Below the pieces are notes generated by a model. That model searched no databases, was not told the DNA's origin, and was given only the letters and a program-made list of their open reading frames with translations. Source: Euglena gracilis (lineage: Eukaryota; Euglenida; Euglenophyceae; Euglenales). From it: a stretch of DNA of 64,000 nucleotides. The position numbers and the translations under genes were made by a program. The stretch spans positions 76,938,474 to 77,002,473 of the forward strand of contig CP154956.1 in NCBI GenBank assembly GCA_039621445.1, given 5' to 3'. Shown piece after piece: positions 52,134-63,730 of this stretch (within the stretch, counting starts at the first letter, position 1; each line of letters starts with the position of its first letter).

Positions 52134-54205
52134 ATTCCCAATGCATGGATGATGCATACCCTTTACCCCGGGTGGAGGAGCCTTTGATTCGCCAAGGCAA
52201 AAAACAAATTTTTTCAACAATCGATTTGGTGGATGCTTTTCATCAAATCCCCCTCCACCCCGATTCAAGGCAAATTACCGCCACTTACACCCCCCAAGGA
52301 ACGGTGCAATGGAAGGTGGTTGTAATGGGTTGGAAAAACGGTGTGCAATATTGTCAAAGGAATTTGGAAGCGACACTTACCCCCGCACGAGACATCGCCG
52401 ATGGCTATATCGACGATATTCTCATTGGTACCCCCCAAGAAAATTTGGGTACGGAACAACTTTTGAGAAGGCACGATTCTGAAATTCGCACCATTTTGGA
52501 CTTACTCCGTGAAAAACAATGGGTAGCCAGATTTTCAAAGTGCAAATTTTTCCAAAAGGAGGTTGAGTTTTTGGGCCACATTTTGAAAGACGGCCTAAGG
52601 AAACCTTCCCCCGGCAAATTGTTGGCCGTGGAAAAATGGGAGCTACCCCAAACTATAACCGGTCTTCGTGCATTTTGTGGTTTTACCAACCATTATTCTT
52701 CCTACATTGAAAAATTTTCTGAGTTGGCAGCCCCCCTCCAAGACAAACTTCGGGTTGGTCGTGCGGAGGGCAAGGCCGGTTCCAAAGTCCCGGTGAAGTG
52801 GGACGACGAAAGTAGGAAATCTTTTGAGGAAACAAAAAAGGCATTGGTTAAGGGTTTGTCGTTGCAAGTTGTCGACCCCGACCGACCTTTTATTTTGAAG
52901 GTGGATGCATCGGGTAGGTCCATTGGTGCGGTGTTGGAACAACTTCCCGTAGGTGAGGTGGAATTAAGTAAGGAAAAAGCCATGGAAGGGAAAACGGTTC
53001 CCGTGGCATTTATGTCACGGAAACTGACCCCTTCCCAAGAAAAAACTTGGGACATTAGAGATAAAGAGGCATACGCGGTTGTATCCGCCCTTCAAAAATG
53101 GGCAGGGTGGATAGGTCTTCAACCGGTCCTCGTTTTGACGGACCACAAGGCCCTTGAGTCTTGGGTCACCGAGACTCTTGCGGACCCGGCGGGACCGTCA
53201 AGCCGAAGGGCACGGTGTCACCAAAAACTCAGCAAATTTTTGCTAAACGTAGCGTATGTACCCGGTAAGCAACACCTACCTGCAGATTGTATGACAAGGT
53301 GGGCTTACCCCGCATCACAAAGTTTTGCGGATGTTTCATGGCATGGGTCGGAGGAGGATGAAAGGAAAATGGCTGAAATTTTGGAAAACGAGAAAAAAAT
53401 GGAAAGAGCTTGCATGGTTGTTCGCTTGCACAAAAACGGTGAAGTTGTTGATTTTGATTTTTCAAGGCAGATTTCGGTGTTGGAAAAAATGATCTCCCCT
53501 GTGGATACCATGGGCAATGAAGTGGAGGAAGGGGGGGAGACGGAAAACTTTCCCGGGCAGGATTTTCCCCTTGAGAGCCCAGAAAATCAAGGGGGGGAGG
53601 ACAAAAATTTGTCCAAGGAACCTGTGATGCACCGGGATTGGTCCACTTTGTATGCACGGTGTGCGTATTTTAAGGATATTTGGGAGGAGGTACACAAAGC
53701 GCATTCGGAAAATTGGCCTGAAAATTTTCAAATTTTGGACAACCGGCTATTTTTCCAAGGACTTTTGTGTGTACCCGCCGGTGTGACCGGACCTTTTGTC
53801 CGTGAGTACCACGCCCACGTGGGACATGTGGGCGGGGAACGTTTGTGGTTGGAAATGACAAAGCACTTTCATTTTTCACCCTTGGTGGGGGCAAAAGAAA
53901 TCATTTTGTCAGTTTCAAAAATGTGCGAAATTTGTCAAGCGCACAGCCCACCACGTTTTTCTTTGAAGGGGCCTTTGCGTCCCACCATCATACCACCATT
54001 TTTGGGGTCAAGTGTTTCGATTGACCTCTTTAACATGCCCCGTGTAAAATTTGACGGGCAAGAATTTGATTGCATGGCGGTTTGTGTGGATCGCCTAAGC
54101 GGTTGGACAATAGTAACACCCCATAGGAGAAAAGGGTGTACGGCTAAGGCGGTGGCTAAGGAAATGTTTAATCGGTGGTTGAGTAACCCCCCCCCCCAAA
54201 TATAA
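52037..54205 (+). pseudogene. Element 2 pol: RT, RNase H and truncated integrase
   Basis: The conserved part begins near 52,105 (KKWRGVVDARYMNSQ). RT motifs: DLVDAFHQIPLHPDSRQIT and the catalytic GYIDDILIG (about residue 123), FLGHILKDGLRKPSPGKL, ITGLRAFCGFTNHYSSYI. RNase H: FILKVDASGRSIGAVLEQ, WDIRDKEAYAVVSALQKWAG, VLTDHKALESWV. Integrase: HHCC-type zinc binding (YHAHVGHVGG ... CEIC) and core with SIDLFNMPRVKFDGQEFD (first Asp) and AVCVDRLSGWTIV (second Asp). The frame stops at 54,203-54,205, before the catalytic Glu. Ty3/gypsy order. Confidence 0.9.
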
Positions 54206-54690
54206 GAAACCCCTTGCTATAAGAAATCTCCAAATATAAGAAACCCTTAGGCTGATTTTCAGCAGACACCCAAATATAAGAAACCCCCAAATATAAGAAA
54301 CCCCTGGGCTGTTGGATGTCAATCCAAATATAAGAAACCCCTCATTTTCACGATGGGTCACAACAAATCTCAAGGCGCGATCAACACAAAGATGAAGCCA
54401 ATCCAGTCTATTGCTTCTTTGCAAAGCAAGAGTTCAGAAGCAGCTGCTTTTTGGAAACACCTGTCCGTGTCACGACCCCCTTCCCCACTTTTTGAATGGC
54501 AGTCAGATCCTACACACAGTGGTCACATGTAATTAATTATATGAAGGAACCGAAGGAAGAAAAAGTTCCATTTATAAGAAACCCTTGGGGCCGGCCTTCG
54601 ACACCCAAATATAAGAAACCCCCAAATATGAGAAACCCTTTGGGCCGCCCAAATATAAGAAACGGGTTTCTAATATTTGGGGGGGGGGTT
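54188..54690. repeat. AAATATAAGAAACCCC repeat cluster
   Basis: About ten copies of (CC)CAAATATAAGAAACCCC, some degenerate, in direct orientation. They end in a 33-base palindrome (CCCAAATATAAGAAAC, 54,649-54,664; GTTTCTAATATTTGGG, 54,666-54,681). The cluster starts exactly where the integrase frame breaks. Confidence 0.9.
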
Positions 54691-57100
54691 ACCGCGCGGC
54701 GTGGAAAGATCTGATGAGCACCGCTGGTCTTCTGTTGAAAAGAGCTTTCGATCGAGGGGTAACTTGGCACCCTAACGTTGCACGCAGCCCGAGATACGCT
54801 CGCGATCGTCGGATCGGCCAGAATCTGAGTCGAAATTTGTGGTAATTTTCAGTGATTTTTGGTTTAAGATGCTGAATAAACCTTACAGAAACGTTTTTTC
54901 TCTTCAAATCAACCACCTGAGGGGTCCTGGGGGCACCAGAGTTGTGAAATGCGTCCCCAACCTTCGGTCAAAGGACACTCCCAGGACCAATCTCCGACCA
55001 CTGATCTGCAATGTCACGCCACTTTGCATTTCACCAAATTCCGGCGATCGCGAGTGTATTTCTGGCTGTGTCAATCGTCCAGGTACAAAGTCACCCCTCA
55101 ATCGAAAGCTCTTTTCATCAGACGACTGGCGATCACCACCAAATTCAGCCACGTCGCCTGGAGCTCTTATTTTCTGTCACTGGGAAATCGTACGGTTCTG
55201 TCCTGAACCCGGCGTCTCTAAAACGCCGCTTTAAACAAGGGGTGGCGGACGCCGGTTCTGTCCAAAGCCCGGCGTTCCGGACGCCGGTTCCGTTCCTTCG
55301 GACGGAACCGGCGTCCGGAACGCTGGGTTTTGGACAGAACCGGCGTCCGCCACCCCTTTTTTGCAGTAGAATCATGGGTCATTAGATTATCATTATTGCT
55401 ATATATTAACAATTATTTTCCAATTCTATCAATCTCCAATGGAAACCATTTATTAAAAACCACAAAATTTGCAGTGTTTCTGTCCAGCAGGTTTGTTCAA
55501 ATGAATTTGCAGACAGGTGTGGAGCCCGGACAAAACAGATTTTAGAAAAATCGACCGACAGTTTTTGCTGGGGCCAGGCCAGGGCCACTCGCTGCTGAAA
55601 CCATCAGAGTCGGTTGATTTTTGTATAAGAAGAGTGCGTTTTTCAACTGGGCGGGCAGAGATGCCCTGGCGGGTACCTTCGCTGAACCTGCCCACAGCAC
55701 CAATCACCTCCAGTGACAAATCCCAACAACACTGCAAAGTTTGCAATCAAAATGACCAAGTCCTGCGACCCTCTTGCCAATCATGGAGCTGAGGGTTCAC
55801 CAGTGCCTTTTTTCCACCAAGCGTACACCAAGGCAGAAAGTACCCAACGAAAGTTGATGCCACCAAGACAGTAAATTTTGGGTTATATATCACTCAGAAA
55901 ACGTTTCAAAAGAAGAATGAAGTTTTTAATGCTTCCCCTCCCCCAATGGCAACTGCCTTTGTTATTTCTCATTTCTCTTGATCCCTAAAATCCTGCCTGG
56001 TTGGAGATGGACATTGATTTGTTAATGACCTGAATTGTCGGAGACTGGTCATTGGCAGGCTGGTCTGTGGCTGCAAGGGGGGGTTCCCTGATTTTTAAAC
56101 AGAATGACAAAGCTATCACCCATAGAGATGTGAAGGTACACTGATGGTTCAGATTGGGATTTCTGGCCAGGAAATCGTGAATGGTTTATTTTTTTTCGTT
56201 TCTGCTGAATTTTTTTGCCTGAGCAAATTGTGCAAAGGAGGAGACAATTGGCATCCCCCCCCCTCAGTCCCCAATATGCCCTTGTCGGCAGTGTTTTTGA
56301 GGAGGTCCCTGGCGTTTTCATCCGTGCACTTGTTATTTTGATGCTGGTGGGATTTTGTCAGGGTTTGAGAATTGACGGGGATGACAACCACATCATTCAG
56401 AAGGATATGACCTTGAGTAAATTGCATTGCATACCTCCCCCCATTAGGTTTAATAGGTTTTAAGAAGGGGTGACCATCAAAACTGTTTCTGTTGGAACAC
56501 TTTGAATACAGGCATAGTTGGTAAATCACCGACTGGTGTACCCCCCATGTTGTGAAGTGGACATTGTCGAGCACCCACAACTCATTTGAGGAAAACCAAC
56601 CAATGAGGAAGGGACGCCGAGGGTGAAGCAGGAGAGGTGCGAGGCTCTGCCTGTTCTCCCGCAGCGTTGTTCATGATTGCTCGGTGCGTTGGGTTCGAGG
56701 GCGTCCTTATCAATTTGTTTTTTTCATTGAATTTGGCTGATGACGTTTCTCCAACGCTGCCACTGTTGTGTTTTTTTCTTGCCTCTGCTCCCCCTGCCCC
56801 ATTTTCGGCACACGGTCTTTGCAGTTTTTTTTTCCCGGCTGGGGAGGTCATGTCGGGTCGGCCTCGCAAGGTCATTGTGCTTCCCCCTTAGTGTCCCTTC
56901 CTCCCTGATCGGTTTAAAAATTGTACAGGAATTCTGGAGGGAGAAATCCATTCTGCACATAAATGCAACGGATCTAAGTGAACAATCAGCAAACCAGAAT
57001 CAGTGTAGTCTGTGCAGTGTGGTGCAGTGTAGTGTGTCAGTGTAGTCTCTTTTGATTTGGTGGCTTGTCCATTGAGTCCTACCAAGGATTTTTTTAAGGT
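54691..57100. other. Spacer between element 2 and the alveolin locus
   Basis: No gene recognised. It has the large hairpin listed separately, a related GGCGTCTCTAAAACGCCG hairpin at about 55,211-55,228, repeats around CAATCGAAAGCTCTTTTCAT (55,098) resembling an inverted copy at about 54,735-54,760, and an AT-rich patch at 55,380-55,460. Confidence 0.45.
55239..55356. repeat. Large hairpin with GGCGTCCG arms
   Basis: Left arm GGGGTGGCGGACGCCGGTTC... (55,239-55,294) and right arm ...GAACCGGCGTCCGCCACCCC (to 55,356) pair nearly perfectly over about 56 bases around CCTTCGG. Same style as the hairpins of the foldback element at 49-50 kb. Confidence 0.95.
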
Positions 57101-58790
57101 CGGACCCGGTGGTTAGGGTTGGTGGGTTCACCGGACCCTCTCGCCCCCCAAAGGATTCCCCCAAAGGATCCCCCGCTGGAGGCACGGTTTGGCCCAGGCT
57201 TCCAAAAACAGAGGGTGCATGGGGTTTAGGTGTCCCCCTCCTGAACAGGGGGGGTGAGTCCGGACCCCCACGGTCCGGCCGACCCCGGGGGGGGGTAAAC
57301 CCCCCAAATAATACCCCCCCTGGGGTATCTTTTTTTTTTCCGCCCAAAGTCCCGGCCCAAGGGGGGGGTATTATTTGGGGGGGGTGCTATTTCCCAAAAT
57401 TTTTCAAAATTCGAAGTCCCGTAAGACCCAAAATAGCACCCAAAACCCCCTTTGGGGTCATTTTTTGTACTTTCTCCTAAAATTTAGCATTTTTGGAGGC
57501 CAGATGGTCCAGAAAAATCGATTTTTTTTTCGTAATTTGTTGCCAGAGATTGTCATTTTTACCCAAATTTTCAGGTCAAAATCCGGAGATTGGGGGGGGT
57601 ATCAATTCGGTGGCCGAAGTCGGACCCCGGGGATTTCGAGATTGGGGGGGGGGTATTATTTGGGGGGGCATTATTTGAGGGGAGGGTTTACCCGGGACCC
57701 CTCAATTAAGGTCAAAATTTTCCTTTTGGCGCTTTGTGCCGAAAATTCTTGGCAATTTTGACAAAATTTTGCCCAAAATGTGCTCAAAATGAAAATTTTG
57801 GCCGTTTTTGGGGCAAAAACGTTTCGACTCGACATTTTGCATTGGGCTGAAAGTCGATCTCGTAAACCGTGCCACTGTTTGGGTGCCCCCCCACATAGTT
57901 GTCCGACCCGCATATGGAGGGAATGGTCTGGGAATTGTCCAGCTGTGCTTTTTCTTGTCTTGATGTATGCCCATTTTTCAGGAGTCCCAAGTTGCTGCCA
58001 GACCACCAATGATTGTACACCATGAGTTTGACGAGGTACCAGTCATTGACATCCATAGAGCACATTCCCCGCAAATTTCCATCCACAGTCTCCCTTACTG
58101 TGCCAAGCCGCAGCCCAAGTGGGGCCCAAGTTGCTCCCCCCTCAGGGACCAAGGGACTTCTGGATTGTGTTTCAAATGCATGTTCAAAATGATGTGTTGA
58201 TCATTAGGTCTGAGAAAGCTCTTTTGAATCCCCCACCACATGTCCAACGAATCCACCACATCTCCATGGTGGGTGGAGGGGGTTGACCCCCACCACCCCT
58301 GGGTGGGAGGTCCCCTCGGGGTTGTATGGGAAGCTCCGCAGACAAAAGGTAGGAGGTGGGGGGTCACCCCCCCTCTAGAGGGGTAAGGTGGTTGGGGGTC
58401 CCCCACCCCCCAGTTTCGGAAGGGGGGTCCCCCACCCCCCCTTCTCTCTGCGGGGCAAAAAAAAATCTTCTGGCGCTTCGCGCCGGGTGTGTATTCTAGG
58501 GCCCTCTTGGGGCTCAATATGAAATTTTGCGCTCAACGGTGAGAAGTCCCGGCGACCGAAAACTGGAGGTAGGAGGGTCCCCCCCGGGTTTTGGAAGGCC
58601 CCCCCTCCTCCGAGATTCCTTGGAAGGCCCCCCTCCTCCGAGATTCCCATACAAGCCTGTGGATCCCCACACACCAAGCCTTCCCGTACACCCCCCCCCC
58701 CCCCCCCCAGCGGCTGATGTCTAGCCTCCCCCCAACCCTGTTGGGACCCCCCCCCCCTAGGGATTTTGGCTCTTGAGGGGTTTTGTGCAG
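57101..58790. other. Repeat-rich spacer upstream of the alveolin gene
   Basis: No exon recognised with confidence. It holds GGGGTATTATTTGGGGGG-type inverted repeats (about 57,290-57,390 and 57,640-57,680), a degenerate GGCGCTTTGTGCC stem-loop (57,728), a clean one at 58,472, and a 28-bp tandem pair GGAAGGCCCCCCTCCTCCGA at about 58,597-58,650. Further 5' exons of the alveolin gene may hide here. Confidence 0.45.
58472..58484. repeat. Dispersed GGCGCTTCGCGCC stem-loop
   Basis: Perfect copy of the motif at 640, again after TCTTC(T) and near CCC/GGG runs. Confidence 0.75.
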
Positions 58791-61700
58791 GGGCATGGCC
58801 TCTGCCGCCTTGGGCCTCTCGAAGACGGCATCAAGGGAGCTGGTGCCATCACAGCGAGGCCTGCTTTGGGTTCCACTGAGGAGCTGGTGGCCACCGCGCC
58901 ACCGGCACCCACAGCGCAGCACAGCGTTGGTGCAGCTCAGCCAGAGCCCAATACTCCCAACCCCTTTGAGTTTTCAGTTTGTTTTCGTGATATCTGCGCC
59001 TTGAGCAGCGGCATTGGGCGAATCTTTTTGCTTTTCCGAATTTGGTCCCACCCTGGCTGCGCGTAAACATCGATGCCTGGTCTCTGCCAGTGCTATGCGC
59101 AGCTGCCTCAGATGCCTCCGTTTTCCAGCGCGCCGTTGCCCCCCCAGTACTCAGTGCCCCGCCGTGCCTGGAGTACTCCCCCGCCCCGGGCCACTCCGAG
59201 TCCACAGCCCACCGAGGCCCCGATGCTCCTGGCACCCAATCGGCCCGCCGCGGACTTCAACCCCATCTCACCACGCCCTGTGGTTGTGGAGCAAACCTCG
59301 ACGACAGCCCCGATGCCCCTGGTACCCAAGCGGCCCGCCGCGGACTTCAACCCCATCTCACCGCGCCCTGCGGTTGTGGAGCGAAGCTCGACGGTCCTGC
59401 CTCCGGCTTCTCAGCCGCCAAAGCGGGTCCTGGCAGTGGAGCGGATGACGGCACCCCCAGTGGACCAGCTGAAAGGCAGTGATCTCGTACCCATCTACCC
59501 GAAGCTGACAAGCCCAAGGGTACCCGATGTGGCCCCAGTGTATGAAAGGCGCCCTGGTGACCGCATCCTGACAGTGCCATTGCTTCAGCCATATGGTAGC
59601 AAGGACAGCTACCGGATCCCACCAGGGATTTCAGACCATTTGAACTGTGGGTTCCCACCGGATCCCACCGGAGATTTTTTTTTTGCCATGAACAGATTTT
59701 TCTTCTGGATTTTTATGGCCCCAAATTCTCATGCTCCAAAGAGGGTTGAACAACAATAGGTTGCTTTTTTTATTTTAGAAAAGATCTTTTCCTTCAGGTC
59801 AAAAAGTTGCAGGATATAATTTGTGATGGCCAATATTTGGTGGCCATTGGGGTGGATGAAAACGATGACCCTAGGGTGAGCAATGAGTACATCACATCAT
59901 GTGGTGATCCCGTGTGGGGATGGGGCAAAAAACCCTGGGCACCTGGCTGGGCCCATCAAACAGAGCCAAAAGGTGACTCATGTGAAACAAAAAAGGAGGC
60001 CAAGACCCTGACCAAGCACCTGTAGTAAAAATGGCTGAAAATGGCCGAAAACGGCCGGAAACGGCAAAAATCTGGGGTCAGTTACAGGTGCTCGACCATG
60101 ACCCTGGGGGCCATGATGCTGTGCACCCACTGCATGATGCAACAAGAACATCCGGTCAACCACCTTGTTGTATGTGTTCCCCCCCCCCCAAGGCAACCCA
60201 CCGGAACCCCACCGGACCCCACCGGACCCCACCGGAGACCAATAACTGGGGATGATTGTCCTTGCCTGATTGTGATGATGACATTGTGCTTCCCCTCGAG
60301 AGGTTTTGGTTAGCAATGGCGTTTCTTGACACGGTTCATCCCTGTGGAGTGTCTGGTGGAGCTCCCGGTGGAGACACTGGTGGAGAAAGTGGTCTACAAA
60401 GAGGTGGAAGTGACGGTGGAGCACACCAAAGAAGTGCCTGTCTTTAACATCATTGAAAAGCCCGTAGAGCGCATCATCCACTGCACCAAGGAAGTGGTGG
60501 TCCCACAGTTCATCGAGAAGGAGGTTGAAGTTCCAGTGCTGAAGGATTATTACCGTTCAGTCCACCACAAGGTTCAGTTTGGAATCTTGAGACTCACCAA
60601 TCAGGTTTTGGAATCAGTGAGCTGTCAATGCTGTCAATCAATGCATCTCGTTTTATTTTGTTTGCTGTTACCTATGTTTTATTTTCTATTAGTCTGGATC
60701 ATACATTCATTTAACCCCTGTGCGGCACACCTATGGGGGAGATGGGTGGGCAGGTGGGTTTGGATCACACAGCCTTAGTCACCGCCCCCCCCCCCCGAGG
60801 GGTGGGTGACTGGTTTTTTCAGAGAGAAAAACCAAAAAGAATCGGTGCCAAATTGAAAAAAATTGGCTTTTTTTCCACGTTTGTTGTCAGATTTCCCTTG
60901 GATTCCAGAGTGGACGGGCAGAGTGGGGGGGGGGTGATGGTTTTCCTGGTTTATCGAAGCAACTGGACTGACTGATTTTTGAAGTTGAAGTGGAAGTGGC
61001 AGTCACCCCCCCCCCCAGGGTCAGTGACAGGCTTTTGCTTCAGGGTTCGCAGTACCCCCCTCCTGGGGGGGCAGCTGGTCCAAAGTTTTCCAATTGAAAT
61101 CCAAGTGAACCCCCCGGGAGGGGTCCGCTAGCAGGGCTAGCTAGTCGGATTGACTGCCCTCATTTGTGTTAATCCCCAGTCTCAGCCAAATGTGGATGGG
61201 CTGCAGCCGTTTGACCAAGGTCGAAACCCATGTGGAGAGGGTGGTGGAGCGGGTGGTGGAGATCCCCATTGATGTCCCTGTTGAGGTGGAGGTGGTGAAG
61301 CGGGTGGAAGTCCCCACCGTGGTGGAGAAGCTGGTCGAGGCCTACTCTCTGCGCGTGACAGTGGAACGGCTTTCTGGAATTATGCTGCGTGATGTCGGGT
61401 ATGTTCCTTGAAGACATTTGCATGCAAATGAGTTCATATTTCCACCATATTTCCACCCCTCCACCCTTCCTCCCGCCCTTCCACTTTCAGCTTTTCATGC
61501 TTTTCAATTTGGCCTGGCGAACATATTTGCCGGGGAAAAAAATGGAGAATGCAATTCATTAATATCCTGCAATGTGTCGGATGTATCATGACCTGTGTTT
61601 TTTTGTTTCGCCTTTGCTTTCCAGATTCAATCATAAGAGGGGAGAATCTGGGGAGATCGATGCGGTTGTGAGTCAGTGATCAGCTCATCCAAGGTCCCTT

Positions 61701-63730
61701 GGGTCAGTGTCCACTTAAAGTTCAGTGGGATTGCACGTTATTTGGGCGTCTTAACGGGGTGGTTTGCCTCTTTTTTTGGGGATCGATGGCGGTTGTTTGT
61801 TGAGGACCATTCCCCTGCTGATCTGGAGTTGCACAAATTCCACGTCTCTCTGCGCACGGGCTTGACCGAGAAGGCCACCACCCCCATCCAGCCGGAGCCC
61901 GCAATCGACGAGGCGGGGGACGATGGCTGGGCCGAGGCACGGTGGGACGAGACCCACCACTTCTACATCCGCCGCGATGGCCGCGACCGGTTCCTGGAGA
62001 TGTCGGTCGTGGACGACTGCGCCGGCCGGGAGACGGTGCTCGGCACCACGCAGCTGGACATCGCCCGGCTGCGCCTGGCGCGGGGGCCGTGCGTGGCGGT
62101 GGCCTCGGTCTTCAACGAGCAACAGCAGCACGTAGCAGACCTACAAGTTAATCAGAAGGCGCTTCAGTTGTACGGGGCCCCTCACCATTCACCTTTTGAA
62201 CAAATCAAGGATGGGAATCTACCTGCTGTTCTGCATTTTGAGAGGATCTTTTCATTTCTTTCACATCCCCTCCAAAGAGCCATAGCCTTTATCCAATGCC
62301 CTCAGCCCACACAGTTGCACTGAAGTGAAACTTGGGCAAGATTTAAGGAATTATTATACTGACATTATTATTATTATCCTGTGATTGGTTATTTTCTTTT
62401 TAACAACTGGAGTTTCCACGAGGGAGAACGTTCTTTTTCCCAAATTTTTGGGACGTTGACATTGGCACCTAAGTATCGCAGGTGCCGGGGAATGGTCATT
62501 TTCAAGGTATTTGCATGCTTCTTCAGCGGTCGGGATCAATACTGACAGAACAGGAGGAGTCGAAAGCCCCCTCTGTCACCACCTTCGACGTCCAGCGCGA
62601 CTTCCAGGAGGAGCGGATGCCCAAACTGGATGCCTCTATGAGCATCACCCGGGGGCTGCGCAAGCTGGGGGTCACCCTCCTGCGGTCGTCCTTCTCCCCC
62701 GGGTTCGCCGCCTCGCCGAAGCGGGATGGTGGCACCCCCAGCGTCGACCCGCCCCGGGTGCAAATCCGCCTGACGCTCGGCCAAGAGCAGAGCTGGATGC
62801 GAACTGTCTGCAGCGGTTGGTGACTCAATGGTGTTGGCTCGTTCCAGCTTTGACGCGGCTTGGGGGGTGCTGTCAAAAAGTCTTTGGATGGAAACGTCGA
62901 TGGACTGCTTGTTCTGAACAACGTAAACATTTCAACTGCGGGCTGGACGTCCTCGTCCTCGGTCTGTCCTCCGGCCCTGGCGGCGCCCGCTGCAACACGT
63001 CGGTGCAGGCCATCGCCGGGCCGACCATCGACTGGAACCAGCACTTCTGCTTCGACGTCGTCACGCACCCCAGCCTGCGCTTCGGGGGTTCGCTGCTCGC
63101 GACCCAGCACCTCAACATCGAGCTCTGCAACGGAACGGGGCTGGAGGTCCTCTCACGCACCAGCATCTCCCTGTTTACGCTGGCTCGCAACCAGCTTCAG
63201 ACGGTGCAGTCAGGGTCTGCCGCCATTATTCAGTGCTGGATTCAGTGACCCCGTTGAACATCAGAAAATCCAGCAATACGCAAAAGTGAAGTTCACGGGA
63301 TGTTCTCGCTGGAGATAGTTGCCTGCCCCCCGCCCAACATCCCCACATTATTATTGTATTAAAGACATGAAAGTGACAACCTTCTTCTTCCGCCGTTGTA
63401 CGCCATTTATTTGGACAGCAGCACTCCCGGCCCATTCCTCGGTCCATTCCGGCCTGATCCGGCCAACCCTGCCTCCACCTCTCCCTGGGGGCCTCCGAGC
63501 TGTCCCTCATCCTGGAGCCCATCGACTTCGGCGTCATGGCCAACCTGCACAGCGCCGGGCGGATGCAGGTGGCGGTGGCGGACGCCCACGGCCCGCAGCA
63601 CACCGAGATGTGCGTCGTGCTGAGCGTGTGCGGCCGCACCGTGGAGGTGAACAAGGACCCCGCCATGCGTGGACAGATGGGGCAGGCCGCCTTGGAAAAA
63701 CAAAGTGCCCCTCCCCCTGCCGCTTGCTGA
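58791..63730 (+). CDS. Alveolin (IMC-type) gene, apparently fused to C2-like domains
   Basis: Deduced exons: 58,791-58,976; 59,091 to about 59,650 (end unclear); 59,798-59,875; 60,314-60,571; 61,220-61,398; 61,625-61,667; 61,805-62,131; 62,554-62,815; 62,881-63,203; 63,500-63,730. The junctions from 59,798 to 61,805 are GT-AG and phase-compatible. Exon 2 has a 30-residue tandem repeat (RPAADFNPISPRP twice). Exons 4 and 5 carry alveolin repeats (LVEKVVYKEVEVTVEHTKEV; VERVVERVVEIPIDVPVEVE; VVEKLVEA), the filament part of the subpellicular network. Later exons look C2-like (GWAEARWDETHHFYI, FLEMSVVDDCAGRETVLGTT; TIDWNQHFCFDVV). The true start is upstream and not identified. If the 61,667 donor is not used, the frame stops at TGA 61,677 and the C2 part is a separate gene. 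Confidence 0.65.
59219..59398 (+). repeat. 90-bp tandem repeat in alveolin exon 2
   Basis: Two in-frame copies (starting CCCGATGCYCCTGG at about 59,219 and 59,309) encode APMLLAPNRPAADFNPISPR and APMPLVPKRPAADFNPISPR plus VEQTSTT or VERSSTV. Exact multiple of three, so the frame is kept. Confidence 0.9.
59651..60313 (+). other. Introns of the alveolin gene with one small exon
   Basis: A 26-codon exon at 59,798-59,875 (VKKLQDIICDGQYLVAIGVD) is bounded by CTTCAG and AGG|GTGAGC. The intron after it holds CCCCACCGGA tandem units at about 60,195-60,240 and short GGCCGAAAACGGC repeats near 60,040. Confidence 0.6.
60572..61219 (+). other. Intron of the alveolin gene
   Basis: Starts GTTCAG after CACAAG and ends at an AG before GTCGAAACC (61,220) or earlier (61,180). 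Pyrimidine- and homopolymer-rich with no open coding frame. Confidence 0.6.

Larger units (their letters stand above)
45079..54205 (+). mobile_element. Element 2: Ty3-like LTR retrotransposon with cytosine methyltransferase
   Basis: Best preserved of the three related elements. Order: gag (two overlapping frames), UAG plus stem-loop, methyltransferase, conserved linker, RT, RNase H, integrase zinc finger and part of the integrase core. A foldback element (about 49,266-50,770) splits the methyltransferase. The integrase core is cut at 54,205 by AAATATAAGAAACCCC repeats before the third catalytic acid. No LTRs were recognised. Coding density and few stops suggest it is younger than element 1. 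Confidence 0.9.

Noticed and set aside
61166-61456. Minus-strand His-rich frame over the alveolin exon
   Set aside because: Reverse-complement shadow of GTG/GAG-rich alveolin codons.
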